A stretch of DNA of 64,000 nt from Mycobacterium sp. (GCF_002863225.1 NZ_PKEK01000048.1:62001-126000), one strand, 5' to 3'. Numbered from the stretch's first letter, positions 26,684 through 36,797 are shown. The notes: generated by a model not told the origin, from the sequence alone. Numbers and translations are program-made.

Positions 26684-27706
26684 ATGGTACTGGGCTTCTG
26701 GGATCTCGACGTGCCGATCGTGGGCGCGCCGATGGCGGGCGGCCCCGGTACCCCGGCGTTGGCGGCCGCGGTGTCCAACGCCGGTGGTCTGGGCTTTCTG
26801 GCCGGCGGCTACATCAGTGCTGAGCGGCTGGCCGGCGACATCGAGAGTGCGCGGGCGGCGAGCAGCGGTCCGATCGGTGTCAACCTCTTCGTGCCTCAGC
26901 CCAGCGTCGCCGACGTCATCGCGCTCGACCATTACGCCGAGGCTCTCGATCAGTTGGCCGAGCACTACGACGTCGAAGTCGGCTTTCCCCAATTCGGGGA
27001 TGACGATGGCTACCAACAGAAGCTCGAGGTGATCGCCGACCTTCGCCCCGAGTTGGTGTCGTTCACGTTCGGCGCGCCGTCGCCCGATGTGCTGCGCTGG
27101 TTCGGCGCTCTGGGCATGCTGCTCTACATCACCGTGACGTCGGCGTACGAGGCCGGAGTGGCTGTCGCCGCCGGCGCGGATGGCCTGGTGGTTCAGGGCC
27201 CGGATGCCGGCGGACACCGCGGCACGTTCGCGCCCGACATGAGCCCCGGCACCGAACCCCTGATCGATCTGCTGGATCGCATCGGCAGCGCCCACGACGT
27301 CCCGCTGATCGCGGCCGGCGGGTTGGCCAGTGCCGGCGACGTCGCCGGGGTGCTACGCAGGGGCGCTGCTGCGGCACAGATCGGTACCGCGTTGCTGTTG
27401 TCCGACGAAGCCGGGACCAACGCCGCGCACCGCGCCGCGCTCGGACATCCGCAGTTCGACAGCACCGTTGTCACGCGGGCGTTTTCGGGACGATATGCGC
27501 GAGGTCTGGCCAATGACTTCACCCGGATGATGGATCAGATCGCGCCGCTGGGCTATCCCGAGGTCAACCAGATGACCTCGCCGATCCGCAGGGCAGCCGT
27601 CGAGATGGAAGACCCGCACGGCACCAATCTCTGGGCGGGCACCGGCTATCGGCAGGCGCAGACCGGGCCGGCGAAGGACATCGTCGACGCGCTCGGCCAC
27701 GTCTGA
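26684..27706 (+). CDS. Nitronate monooxygenase / 2-nitropropane dioxygenase-like FMN enzyme
   Basis: The protein is 340 residues in a TIM-barrel FMN family. The N-terminal PIVGAPMAGGPGTPALAAAVSNAGGLGFL and the GADGLVVQGPDAGGHRGTF block with its His are typical of nitronate monooxygenases, followed by the phosphate-binding AAGGLASAGDVAGVLRRGAAAAQIGTAL. It oxidises nitronates or related carbanions with O2. It starts 4 nt after pepR, matching the M. tuberculosis order (Rv2782c-Rv2781c, recalled), so it is the last gene of that operon. Physiological substrate unknown. Confidence 0.88.
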   Translation: MVLGFWDLDVPIVGAPMAGGPGTPALAAAVSNAGGLGFLAGGYISAERLAGDIESARAASSGPIGVNLFVPQPSVADVIALDHYAEALDQLAEHYDVEVGFPQFGDDDGYQQKLEVIADLRPELVSFTFGAPSPDVLRWFGALGMLLYITVTSAYEAGVAVAAGADGLVVQGPDAGGHRGTFAPDMSPGTEPLIDLLDRIGSAHDVPLIAAGGLASAGDVAGVLRRGAAAAQIGTALLLSDEAGTNAAHRAALGHPQFDSTVVTRAFSGRYARGLANDFTRMMDQIAPLGYPEVNQMTSPIRRAAVEMEDPHGTNLWAGTGYRQAQTGPAKDIVDALGHV

Positions 27707-27714
27707 CCCACTCG

Positions 27715-28830
27715 TCAGGCCAGCACTGTCGCCGGATCGGTGAACGGCAACGCGAGGTCAGTGGCCACCTGCTCGCTGAGCAGCGCGCCGTCGTGTGTTG
27801 AAAGGCCTGCGGCGAGAGCGGGATTCGACTGGCACGCGGCTCGCCAACCATGGTCGGCGAGTTCGATCACGTAGGGCACGGTGGCGTTGATCAGCGCGAC
27901 CGTCGACGTGGCGGGGACGGCGGCAGGCATGTTCGCCACGCAGTAGAACACCGTGTCGTGCACGACGAATGTCGGGTCGTCGTGGGTGGTCGGCCGCGAA
28001 GCTTCGAAGCACCCGCCCTGATCGATGGCGATGTCGACCAGGACCGCGCCCGGCTTCATGCGATCCACAAGGGAGTTCGGAACCAAGGTCGGGGCCTTGC
28101 CGCCCGGCAACAGCACAGCGCCGATGACCAGATCGGCACGCTTGACCGACGTCTCCAATTCCATGGCCGTCGAGTAGCGGGTCTGCACCTGGCCGCCGAA
28201 CGCGTGGTCGATCTCGCGCAGCTTGTCGAGGTTGATGTCGAACATCGTGACCGCGGCGCCCATTCCGTGCGCGACCCGCGCGGCGTTATAGCCGGCGGTC
28301 CCCGCGCCGATGACCACCACCGAGGCCGGCTCGACGCCCGGCACGCCGCCCATCAGGACACCGCGACCACCGTGGGTGCCCATCAGGTGATAGGCGCCGA
28401 CCTGTGCCGACAGCCGCCCGGCCACCTCGCTCATCGGGGCCAGCAGCGGCAGAGCGCCGTCGGCGGTCTGCACGGTCTCGTAGGCGATCGACGTGGTGCC
28501 CGAAGCCAGCAGTGCTTCGGTGCACGGCCGCGACGCGGCCAGATGCAAATAGGTGAACAACGTCTGGTTTCGCCGCATCCGCGAATATTCCTGCGGGATG
28601 GGCTCTTTCACCTTGAGCACCAGGTCGGCGTCGGCCCACAGACTGTCGACGCTGGAAACCAGTTGCGCGCCCGCCGCTTTGAAGTCGCTGTCGGTGATCG
28701 CCGAGCCTTCGCCCGCGCCCGCCTGGACCAGGACCTCGTGACCGCGGCGGGTCAGTTCGGCGACACCGGAAGCGGTGATCGCGACTCGGAACTCGTTGTT
28801 CTTGACTTCGGTTGGGATGCCAACACGCAT
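27715..28830 (-). CDS. ald: L-alanine dehydrogenase
   Basis: The protein is 371 residues, the same length as mycobacterial Ald. It begins MRVGIPTEVKNNEFRVAIT, has the LFTYLHLAA block, and the Rossmann VVIGAGTAGYNAARVAHGMGA. The enzyme interconverts alanine and pyruvate with NAD and in mycobacteria also reduces glyoxylate; it is induced by alanine and low oxygen. The start is set by alignment with the family; the frame is open further upstream, but that would run into aldR. It is divergent from its regulator aldR. Confidence 0.96.
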   Translation of the reverse strand: MRVGIPTEVKNNEFRVAITASGVAELTRRGHEVLVQAGAGEGSAITDSDFKAAGAQLVSSVDSLWADADLVLKVKEPIPQEYSRMRRNQTLFTYLHLAASRPCTEALLASGTTSIAYETVQTADGALPLLAPMSEVAGRLSAQVGAYHLMGTHGGRGVLMGGVPGVEPASVVVIGAGTAGYNAARVAHGMGAAVTMFDINLDKLREIDHAFGGQVQTRYSTAMELETSVKRADLVIGAVLLPGGKAPTLVPNSLVDRMKPGAVLVDIAIDQGGCFEASRPTTHDDPTFVVHDTVFYCVANMPAAVPATSTVALINATVPYVIELADHGWRAACQSNPALAAGLSTHDGALLSEQVATDLALPFTDPATVLA

Positions 28831-28838
28831 ACCGTCAA

Positions 28839-28898
28839 TTGTGAAGAAACTTCGACGTAAGCGCAAAGCTGATGAAGACTTACTAATACAATTCACAA
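28839..28898. promoter_or_regulatory. ald/aldR divergent control region
   Basis: The 68-bp gap is AT-rich for this genome. TTGTGAA (28839-28845) and TTCACAA (28892-28898) form inverted copies near each start codon, and GAAG-AAA-CTTC (28843-28853) is a small internal palindrome. TACAAT (28887-28892) lies 6 nt before the aldR ATG, indicating a leaderless aldR transcript. AldR is known in mycobacteria to bind this intergenic region; assigning these particular repeats to it is inference. Confidence 0.5.
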
Positions 28899-29414
28899 AT
28901 GATCGAAGAAAGATCGACAATTCCGAGTGCAAGCAAGGCGCCGCCGAACGATCTTCGACCTGCGGTTCTCGACGAACTGGACCGCAGAATCCTCGGTCTA
29001 CTGCATGCCGACGCACGGATGACCAACAGCGCGCTCGCCGAGGAGTTGCACATCGCGGCGTCGACCTGCCATGGTCGCGTCCGCCGACTCCTGGAGCTTG
29101 GCGTCATCCGCGGCTTCTACGCCGATATCGACCCGGCGGCCGTGGGATTGCCCCTGCAGGCCATGATTTCGGTCAGCCTGCAGTCGCATGCCCGGGGAAA
29201 GATCCGCGACTTCATCCAGCAGATCCGCCGCCGGCCGCAGGTGATGGACGTGTACTTCCTGGCCGGTACCGATGATTTCATCCTGCACGTCGCCGCGCGC
29301 GACATCGCCGACCTGCGCTCGTTCGTGGTCGACAACCTCAATGCCGACAGCGACGTCGCCGGCACCCAGACGTCGCTGATCTTCGAGCACCTGCGCGGGG
29401 CGGCCCCGGTCTGA
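28899..29414 (+). CDS. aldR: Lrp/AsnC-family regulator AldR
   Basis: The protein is 171 residues. The N-terminal helix-turn-helix is LDRRILGLLHADARMTNSALAEELHIAASTCHGRVRRLLELGVI, and the C-terminal RAM (AsnC) ligand-binding domain includes VMDVYFLAGTDDFILHVAARDIADL. In mycobacteria AldR controls the divergent ald gene in response to alanine. The start ATG 28899 is supported by TACAAT 6 nt upstream. It lies at the same position relative to ald as in M. tuberculosis (Rv2779c, recalled). Confidence 0.92.
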   Translation: MIEERSTIPSASKAPPNDLRPAVLDELDRRILGLLHADARMTNSALAEELHIAASTCHGRVRRLLELGVIRGFYADIDPAAVGLPLQAMISVSLQSHARGKIRDFIQQIRRRPQVMDVYFLAGTDDFILHVAARDIADLRSFVVDNLNADSDVAGTQTSLIFEHLRGAAPV

Positions 29415-29447
29415 CCTCGCCGTATTCCCGATACCGGCGGTACCGAG

Positions 29448-29453
29448 TATGCT
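29448..29453 (+). promoter_or_regulatory. Leaderless promoter (TATGCT) of the PF10118-like gene
   Basis: TATGCT at 29448-29453 lies 7 nt before ATG 29461. The hexamer contains the competing ATG 29449, so if this promoter is real the start must be 29461. Confidence 0.4.
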
Positions 29454-29460
29454 GCTGCGA

Positions 29461-30381
29461 ATGTTCACGGTCAACGACGAGGCTGTCGGTCCGCACTCAG
29501 CTGGTGGGGGCGCGTTGGCCGATCACGAGCGATTGGTACTCGAGGCGCGCGACGTCGCCTTCGACTGGGCGAAGCTCCCGTTCCACTACGTGCCGGGAGA
29601 GCCGTTCACCACGCACATGCTCAACGTGTTGCACCTGCTGTTGCCGGCGGGTGAGGAGTTCTTCGTCGAGCTGTTCAAGCAGGCGCTGCCACTGATCAAG
29701 GACGACGAGCTGCGCCTCGATGTGCAGGGCTTCATCGGCCAGGAGGCGATGCACGCCCAGGCTCACACCGGTGTGCAGGAGTATTTCGCCGCCAACCGAG
29801 TCGACGTGACACCGTTCACCGACCAGATCGGCTGGCTGTTCGCCAAACTCCTCGGTGACCGCCCGCAGTGGAGCGTCCGGCGCCAGCGCAGTTGGCTGCT
29901 CGAGCGCGTCGCCCTCGTCTCGGCGATCGAGCACTACACCGCGATTCTCGGCGAATGGATCCTCGACACTCCAGAGCTCGACGCGATCGGCGCCAACCCG
30001 GTGATGCTGGACATGCTCCGCTGGCACGGCGCCGAGGAAGTCGAGCACAAGGCGGTCGCCTTCGACCTGATGAAGCATCTGCGGGCCGGCTACTTGCGAC
30101 AGATCCGCACTCAACTGGTCGTGACCCCGATGATCTTCCTGGTGTGGGTGCGCGGGGTGCGGTTCATGTACTCGGTGGACCCGCATGTGCCTCCGGGAGC
30201 CAAACCGCGCTGGCGTGACTACTTCACCGCGGCGCGGCGCGGCCTGATGCCGGGACCGATGCGATTCATTCGAGTCATCGCCGCCTACTATCTGCCTCGC
30301 TTCCATCCCTCACAACTCGGCGGGGTGGAGAAGGCGGTCGACTATCTGGCCATCTCGCCGGCCGCCCGCGCCTCGCACTGA
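29461..30381 (+). CDS. Predicted metal-dependent hydrolase family protein (PF10118-like)
   Basis: The protein is 306 residues and largely helical. Two acidic-histidine motifs, QEAMHAQAH near residue 100 and AEEVEHKAVAFDLMKH near residue 190, resemble a ferritin-like dimetal site (ExxH...ExxxH). The family is annotated as metal-dependent hydrolase but no activity is established. A central hydrophobic stretch (TQLVVTPMIFLVWVRGVRFMY) may contact membrane. It sits between aldR and ephD; in mycobacteria such genes often adjoin SDR and ferredoxin-reductase genes, as here. ATG 29449 is the alternative start. Confidence 0.72.
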   Translation: MFTVNDEAVGPHSAGGGALADHERLVLEARDVAFDWAKLPFHYVPGEPFTTHMLNVLHLLLPAGEEFFVELFKQALPLIKDDELRLDVQGFIGQEAMHAQAHTGVQEYFAANRVDVTPFTDQIGWLFAKLLGDRPQWSVRRQRSWLLERVALVSAIEHYTAILGEWILDTPELDAIGANPVMLDMLRWHGAEEVEHKAVAFDLMKHLRAGYLRQIRTQLVVTPMIFLVWVRGVRFMYSVDPHVPPGAKPRWRDYFTAARRGLMPGPMRFIRVIAAYYLPRFHPSQLGGVEKAVDYLAISPAARASH

Positions 30382-30395
30382 GCCGAGAGGATTTC

Positions 30396-32189
30396 ATGAC
30401 CATCGCTTCGGCAACGGGTGTTCACGCGCCGACCCGCAGTACCGTGACCGCCTCCGACGGCATCGCACTTGCGGTGTACGCCTACACGGATATCGATCCG
30501 CATCGGCCGACCGTGCTCGCCATTCATGGCTACCCCGACAACCATCATCTGTGGGACGGCGTCGCCGAACAGCTACTCGAGCACCACCGCGGCAAATACA
30601 ACGTGGTCGCCTACGACGTGCGGGGAGCGGGCGACTCCGATCGCCCGGCCGCGCGGTCCGATTACCGCTTCGCGCAACTGGTTTCCGACATCGGCACGGT
30701 CATCGACAGCCTGGATGTCGGCCGGGTCCACCTGCTGGCGCACGACTGGGGCTCAATCCAATCGTGGGCCGCGGTCACCGACGAGACGGTGATGGGCAAA
30801 GTCGCCTCGTTCACCTCGATATCCGGGCCGCATTTGACCTACGCGGGCAAATTCCTGCGGTCGGCTCGCACACCGCGCGGTCTGATCGACGTGACCCGAC
30901 AAATCTTCGCATCGGGTTATATCTGGTTTTTCCTGGCTCGGGGTTTGCCTGAACTTCTGATCCGGGCAGGCGTCGGGGTGAAACTCGTTGAGACCTTTGG
31001 CCGTATCGGCAACTCCAGCACCCAGAGCCGGCCCGGTGATCCGGTGCGTTCGGTCGGCGACTACGTCAACGGGCTCAACCTCTACCGCGCCAACATGCCC
31101 GGGCCCCTCATGTCGCCGGCCTCGCAACTGCCGCACACCACTGTTCCGACACAAGTACTGGCACCGCGGATGGATCTATTCGTCACGCCGGCGTTGCAGC
31201 GCTATACCGGCTCAATCCCGTTGGGCAGCAAGGTCGTTCCCATCGAGGGCGGCCACTGGGTAGTCACCGCGCGTCCAGACGTCATCGCCCGGCTGGCAAC
31301 CGAATGGATCGATCGCCACGTCGACGGCACCACCCCGGCAACCGCGGGTGCCGTGCAATCGGGCCCGCGCGATGTGCGGGGCAAACTCGCGCTGGTCACC
31401 GGTGCGGGCGCCGGTATCGGTCGCGCCACCGCCCTGGAGTTGGCCCAGCACGGCGCCGACACCGTCGTGATCGTCGACCGCGACCTGGCCGCGGCGCAGG
31501 ACACCGCCGCCGCGGTCCGTGCGACGGGTGTGGACGCCGAGGCCTACCAGGCCGATGTCAGCGACGAGCATGCGATCAATACGCTTGCCGCACAGGTGCA
31601 CAACGACCACGGCGTGGTCGACATCCTGGTCAACAACGCCGGGATCGGGATGGCTGGACGTTTCCTGGAGACCACGTCGGAGAACTGGGACAACATTCTC
31701 GGGGTCAACCTGCGTGGCGTGCTCAATGGAAGCCGGGCGTTCGCCGCGCAGATGGTCGACCGTGGACAGGGCGGCACCATCATCAACGTGTCGTCGGCCG
31801 CGGCGTTTCTTCCGTCGAAGTCGATGATCGCCTACGGCACCACTAAAGCCGCCGTGCTGGCTTTCAGCGAATCGCTGCGCGCCGACCTCGCCGACGACGG
31901 CATCACCGTCACGGCGGTGTGCCCGGGATTCGTGAACACGAACATCGCCAAGAACACCGTCTATGCCGGAATGAGCGCCGAGGAGCAGGACAGCGCTCGG
32001 CACAAGGCCGACATCATCTACCGGCGTCGCAACTTCACCCCGGAGGCCACTGCCAAGGCGATCGTCAAAGCGGTCAAGAGCGGTTCACCGGTGGTTCCGA
32101 TCGCGGCTGAATCGCGGGTCGGGTACGCGATGCGACGCATCAGCCCGTCGCTGATCCGGCTGCTGGCCCGCTACGACCTTCGGCCCTGA
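30396..32189 (+). CDS. ephD: EphD-type fusion: alpha/beta hydrolase + SDR
   Basis: The protein is 597 residues with two complete enzymes in one chain. The N-terminal domain (about 15-300) is an epoxide-hydrolase-type alpha/beta hydrolase with HGYPDNHH as oxyanion region and nucleophile D117 in AHDWGSIQSW. The C-terminal domain (about 325-597) is an SDR with LVTGAGAGIGRATAL, NNAGIGM and a YGTTK catalytic pair. Length and order match M. tuberculosis EphD, which has been linked to epoxymycolate metabolism. An AGAGGA site precedes ATG 30396. It probably forms a unit with the reductase gene downstream. Confidence 0.88.
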   Translation: MTIASATGVHAPTRSTVTASDGIALAVYAYTDIDPHRPTVLAIHGYPDNHHLWDGVAEQLLEHHRGKYNVVAYDVRGAGDSDRPAARSDYRFAQLVSDIGTVIDSLDVGRVHLLAHDWGSIQSWAAVTDETVMGKVASFTSISGPHLTYAGKFLRSARTPRGLIDVTRQIFASGYIWFFLARGLPELLIRAGVGVKLVETFGRIGNSSTQSRPGDPVRSVGDYVNGLNLYRANMPGPLMSPASQLPHTTVPTQVLAPRMDLFVTPALQRYTGSIPLGSKVVPIEGGHWVVTARPDVIARLATEWIDRHVDGTTPATAGAVQSGPRDVRGKLALVTGAGAGIGRATALELAQHGADTVVIVDRDLAAAQDTAAAVRATGVDAEAYQADVSDEHAINTLAAQVHNDHGVVDILVNNAGIGMAGRFLETTSENWDNILGVNLRGVLNGSRAFAAQMVDRGQGGTIINVSSAAAFLPSKSMIAYGTTKAAVLAFSESLRADLADDGITVTAVCPGFVNTNIAKNTVYAGMSAEEQDSARHKADIIYRRRNFTPEATAKAIVKAVKSGSPVVPIAAESRVGYAMRRISPSLIRLLARYDLRP

Positions 32190-32196
32190 GGTCATT

Positions 32197-33273
32197 GTGT
32201 CGCAGAGTATTTGGGCCAGCAGGCCCGCAGACCTCTACGGCCGCCGGAAGCGCGACCGGTTCTCGACCGCGGTGTGGGGCCTGGTCGTGCTGCTCAGCGG
32301 CTTTTCCGTGGCGAGTCGCTGGAAACCCTCGCGGGTGGCAGCGGTGGAACGTACCTACACCGCGGTGATCACCAAACGCGAACTGATCAGCCCGGACGTG
32401 GTCGCGCTGACCTTCGCCGACCCGGACGGCGGTCTGCTTCCGTCGTGGACACCCGGGAGCCATGTCGACGTGCAGCTGCCGTCGGGCCGTCGTCGCCAAT
32501 ACTCGCTCTGCGGACCGCCGGGCCGGCGCGCGGACTATCGAATTGCGGTGCGCCGCATCGCTGATGGCGGTGGTGGCTCGATCGAAATGCACGACGCATT
32601 CGCCGTGGGCGACCCGCTGGTGTTCGAGGGACCACGTAACGCGTTCTACCTCGGCGGCGACGAACGCGACGTGCTGTTCGTCATCGGGGGTATCGGTGTG
32701 ACGCCGATCCTGTCCATGATGCGGGCCGCGCAGCAACGCGGAATGAACTGGCGCGCAGTCTATGCCGGACGCAGCCGGAAATATATGCCGCTGCTGGACG
32801 AGGTGCTGTCGCTGGACGCCGAGCGGGTCACAGTCTGGGCCGACGACGAGCGCGGACGACTTGCTACCGCCGACGATCTGCTGATCGACGCGACACCGAC
32901 CACCGCGGTCTACGTGTGCGGCCCGACCGGGATGCTGGAGTCGGTGCGCATCGCCCGCAATGAACATGCCGACGCACCACTGCATTACGAGCGATTCAGC
33001 CCGCCGCCGGTTGTCGACGGCAAGCCCTTCGAGCTCGAGCTCGCGCGTTCACAGCGGCTGCTCGAAATCCCGGCCAATCGCTCGGCGCTCGACGTCATGC
33101 TCGACGACAACCCGACGACCGCCTACTCCTGCCGGCAGGGCTTCTGCGGGACCTGCAAGGTCAAGGTGCTCGGCGGGCAGGTCGACTACCGGGGTCGTAC
33201 CGCCGAATCCGTCGGCGAGATGCTGGTGTGCGTCTCGCGAGCGACGGGTGGACGCGTGGTGATCGACGCCTAG
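32197..33273 (+). CDS. Phthalate-dioxygenase-reductase-type electron transfer protein (flavin + 2Fe-2S)
   Basis: The protein is 358 residues. The flavin-binding barrel (about 50-150) has the RRQYSL motif and the NAD-binding half has FVIGGIGVTPILSMM. A C-terminal plant-type ferredoxin domain has cluster ligands C312, C317, C320 and C345 (CxxxxCxxC...C). It passes electrons from NAD(P)H to an oxygenase or desaturase. It lies 7 nt after ephD, so co-expression is likely; the partner oxygenase is not in the immediate operon, and the P450 at 14-15 kb is too far to assume. The GTG start lacks a strong ribosome site. Confidence 0.87.
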   Translation: MSQSIWASRPADLYGRRKRDRFSTAVWGLVVLLSGFSVASRWKPSRVAAVERTYTAVITKRELISPDVVALTFADPDGGLLPSWTPGSHVDVQLPSGRRRQYSLCGPPGRRADYRIAVRRIADGGGGSIEMHDAFAVGDPLVFEGPRNAFYLGGDERDVLFVIGGIGVTPILSMMRAAQQRGMNWRAVYAGRSRKYMPLLDEVLSLDAERVTVWADDERGRLATADDLLIDATPTTAVYVCGPTGMLESVRIARNEHADAPLHYERFSPPPVVDGKPFELELARSQRLLEIPANRSALDVMLDDNPTTAYSCRQGFCGTCKVKVLGGQVDYRGRTAESVGEMLVCVSRATGGRVVIDA

Positions 33274-33686
33274 GTGGCCGGCGCCAGGTGCAGTTTGTTG
33301 GTCTCCTGGTAGCCCTCGGGGTTGCCACAGGCCGCGACTTTGTTGCTGATCCGCACGTCGCCGTCGAGCGTTGCGGGGTCCCAGGTGTAGTGGAACGCGA
33401 TCGCGTCACGCACGTCGCCGCCGTCCTCGCAGGTGGCACCGCCCTTGCCGTCCAGCGTCCACCGGCCGTCGACCAGATGCGCGGTTCCGATGTGTTTGAC
33501 CGTCGCGCATCCGTCGCCGCAGGGGGTGATGTACCAGTCGGCGGGAGGGTTTTGGTGCCCGTCGGGGAAGGTCTCGGTCTCGATGTAGTGGCCGTCGAGC
33601 GGATCGGCTGCAGCCACTGGAGCCGTGAGTGCCAGGGCGAGGCCGGCCAACATCGCGCCGGCGGCGAACCCGCGTGTGATCGTCAT
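33270..33686 (-). CDS. Small exported protein of unknown function
   Basis: The protein is 138 residues. Residues 1-27 form a classical Sec signal peptide (MTITRGFAAGAM, a hydrophobic core, then APVAAADP), so the mature form is about 11 kDa. It contains four cysteines (TPCGDGCATV, ATCEDGG, VAACGNPEG), probably two disulfides. Start ATG 33686 has an AAGGAA site at ideal spacing; a longer frame upstream would destroy the signal peptide. Its stop overlaps the convergent reductase stop by 4 nt. Similar small secreted proteins are common in mycobacteria; no function can be given. Confidence 0.78.
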   Translation of the reverse strand: MTITRGFAAGAMLAGLALALTAPVAAADPLDGHYIETETFPDGHQNPPADWYITPCGDGCATVKHIGTAHLVDGRWTLDGKGGATCEDGGDVRDAIAFHYTWDPATLDGDVRISNKVAACGNPEGYQETNKLHLAPAT

Positions 33687-33874
33687 GATCCGGTTCCTTT
33701 CGTCGAGCTGGTCGGTGCGTCCGTTGGTGGGTATCACAGCAGCTTCGCCGTGCGCGTGCGTTTCGTGAACCGCCCGATGAACGCACGGTGACGGACGCGT
33801 GCGCAACCGACTGCTTTGCCTGCGCGAGCGTGCGCGAAATGCCGCTCGCTGCAGGTCGTGGAGCTGGGCCCGTC

Positions 33875-35081
<1,207 letters not shown>

Positions 35082-35085
<4 letters not shown>

Positions 35086-35537
35086 CCAGAACGCTGTTGA
35101 TCGTTCACCACACCCCGTCTCCGGCCACCCGCGAGATTCTCGAGGCGGTGTTGTCGGGGGCCAAGGACCCCGGTATCGACGGCGTGGACGTGACAGCGCG
35201 CCCGGCGCTGGCGGCGACGGTATCCGATCTGCTCGATGCGGATGGCTATCTGTTCGGCACCCCGGCGAACCTCGGATACATGTCCGGGGCGCTCAAGCAC
35301 TTTTTCGACACCGTCTACTACCCGGGGCTGGATCACGTGGCGGGCCGACCGTACGGCCTCTGGGTACACGGCAACAACGACACCGTCGGCGCCGTGTCGT
35401 CGATCGAGAAGGTCGTGACGGGGCTGTCGCTGGCCAAAGCCGCTGACGCGCTGGAGATCACCGGTGCGATAGACGCCGGTGTGCGCGAGCGAGCCTATGA
35501 GTTGGGTGGGACCCTCGCGGCGACGCTGATGGAGTGA
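35082..35537 (+). CDS. Flavodoxin-like NAD(P)H-dependent FMN reductase family protein
   Basis: The protein is 151 residues. It begins TLLIVHHTPSPATREI, the phosphate-binding loop region of flavodoxin-like proteins, and contains GYLFGTPANLGYMSGALKHFFDT, the second FMN loop of NADPH-dependent FMN reductases. It probably binds FMN and transfers electrons or reduces quinones. It overlaps the membrane protein gene upstream, so it belongs to the dapB operon. Substrate unknown. Confidence 0.82.
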
Positions 35538-35543
35538 TCGCTG

Positions 35544-36104
35544 TCAGTGCGAGCGCAGGATCGTGACCGCGTTGTCGAACTTCTTGAACGAGTTGAAGGT
35601 ATCCGCCGGAACACCGAAGATGGCCGACAACACCTGGGGCGGAATCTGACTCAGGGACTCACCGATGCCGATGTTGTCCTTGTCCTCGGCGGCGCTGGAG
35701 TTCTGGATGATCAGCACGTCCAGATCCTCGGTGCCGAGGTTCTCGAAGTAGTGCAGCGAACCCTGCGGGGCGAACACCAGGTCGTCGACGCGGGCCTCGA
35801 AGCTCTCGTAATTGCCGTTGCCGTCGATCAGGACCCAGTTCGCGACTCCCTTGGTGACCAGGTTGATCTCCCAGGCGCTGGGATGCCAGTGCGGTTCACG
35901 AATACCGCCGGGCTGCAACGTGATCAGCTGGATGCTGGCCTCCTGGCCGGTGAGTATCGGGAAGTTCTGTTCGTGCGCCTGCTTCTGCGAGCCACCGTCG
36001 TAGGTCGCCGGGTTCAGGGCGCTCAGCTCGAACAGGTGTGATCGTGAGGTGACCGTCTCGGCGGGTATGCGGGGGTTGCCGAAGCGTTCGGCGTCATCAG
36101 TCAT
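35544..36104 (-). CDS. Cupin-domain protein (oxalate-decarboxylase-like), cytoplasmic paralogue
   Basis: The protein is 186 residues with a single cupin barrel. Cupin motif 1 is complete: GGIREPHWHPSAWEINLVTKG with two His and a Glu. Motif 2 is FAPQGSLHYFEN with the third His, so a metal site is expected. The closest described relatives are bicupin oxalate decarboxylases and mannose-6-phosphate-isomerase-like cupins; the reaction is unknown. There is no signal peptide. It follows a close paralogue by 9 nt and has a TAGGGAAA ribosome site. The pair seems to come from a tandem duplication. Confidence 0.82.
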   Translation of the reverse strand: MTDDAERFGNPRIPAETVTSRSHLFELSALNPATYDGGSQKQAHEQNFPILTGQEASIQLITLQPGGIREPHWHPSAWEINLVTKGVANWVLIDGNGNYESFEARVDDLVFAPQGSLHYFENLGTEDLDVLIIQNSSAAEDKDNIGIGESLSQIPPQVLSAIFGVPADTFNSFKKFDNAVTILRSH

Positions 36105-36113
36105 CGATTTTCC

Positions 36114-36791
36114 CTACTGCCGTTTCAGGATCAGGATCGCTTTGTCGAACTTCTTGAAGGACTCGAAAGTCTTCTCGGGAACGCCGAAGAGCGCCGACAG
36201 CACCCGGGGCGGCAGTTTGCTGATCGACTCGCCGAGGCCGATGTTGTCTTTGGCCTCCGGCGCGCTGGTGTTCTGCACGATCACGATCTTCATGTCGTCC
36301 GAACCGCGGTTCTCGAAGTAGTGGAAGGAGCCCTGGGGCGCGAAGACCACGTCGCCGACCTGCTGGTCGAAGTGCTCGTGATTGCCGTTGCCGTCGACGA
36401 GGGACCAGCTGGCAACACCTTTGGTGACGATGTTGATCTCCCAGGCGCTGGGATGCCAGTGCGGCTCACGAATTCCGCCGGGCTGCAAGGTCAGCGAGAC
36501 GATACTGGCCGCTTGACCTTTGAGGATCGGGAAGCTCTCTTCATCCGCCTGCTGGAAGTGCCCGCCGTCGAAGCTGCTGACCGGTGAGGCGCCGAGGTGG
36601 AACAGGTGCGAATGCGAGGTGATGGTCTCGGCAGGCAAGCGTGGGTCGCCGAAGCGTGCCGCATCGTCGGCCAGCGACACGTCACTGTCGGTGTGGTGAC
36701 CGGCGACCAGGTGATCGACACCCACGCCGGCCGCGGCGGCCGCGCCGGCCAGGCCGGCTCCGCCAAGGACTTTGCGACGGTTGATCGACAT
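36114..36791 (-). CDS. Cupin-domain protein with Tat signal, exported paralogue
   Basis: The protein is 225 residues. The N-terminus SINRRKVLGGAGLAGAAAAAG is a twin-arginine signal, so the cupin is probably folded with its metal before export. Motifs GGIREPHWHPSAWEINIVTKG and FAPQGSFHYFEN are complete. The C-terminus, including a FKKFDKAILILKRQ end, closely matches the downstream paralogue (FKKFDNAVTILRSH). The enzyme reaction is unknown; secreted oxalate decarboxylase-type activity is one option. First gene of a two-gene operon. Confidence 0.83.
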   Translation of the reverse strand: MSINRRKVLGGAGLAGAAAAAGVGVDHLVAGHHTDSDVSLADDAARFGDPRLPAETITSHSHLFHLGASPVSSFDGGHFQQADEESFPILKGQAASIVSLTLQPGGIREPHWHPSAWEINIVTKGVASWSLVDGNGNHEHFDQQVGDVVFAPQGSFHYFENRGSDDMKIVIVQNTSAPEAKDNIGLGESISKLPPRVLSALFGVPEKTFESFKKFDKAILILKRQ

Positions 36792-36797
36792 CCGCTG

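Noticed and set aside
29449..29451. ATG 29449 as start of the PF10118-like gene
   Set aside because: It lies inside the predicted -10 hexamer TATGCT; ATG 29461 has leaderless spacing. Not excluded.
33687..33806. N-terminal extension of the small exported protein
   Set aside because: It would bury the signal peptide; ATG 33686 has a proper AAGGAA site.
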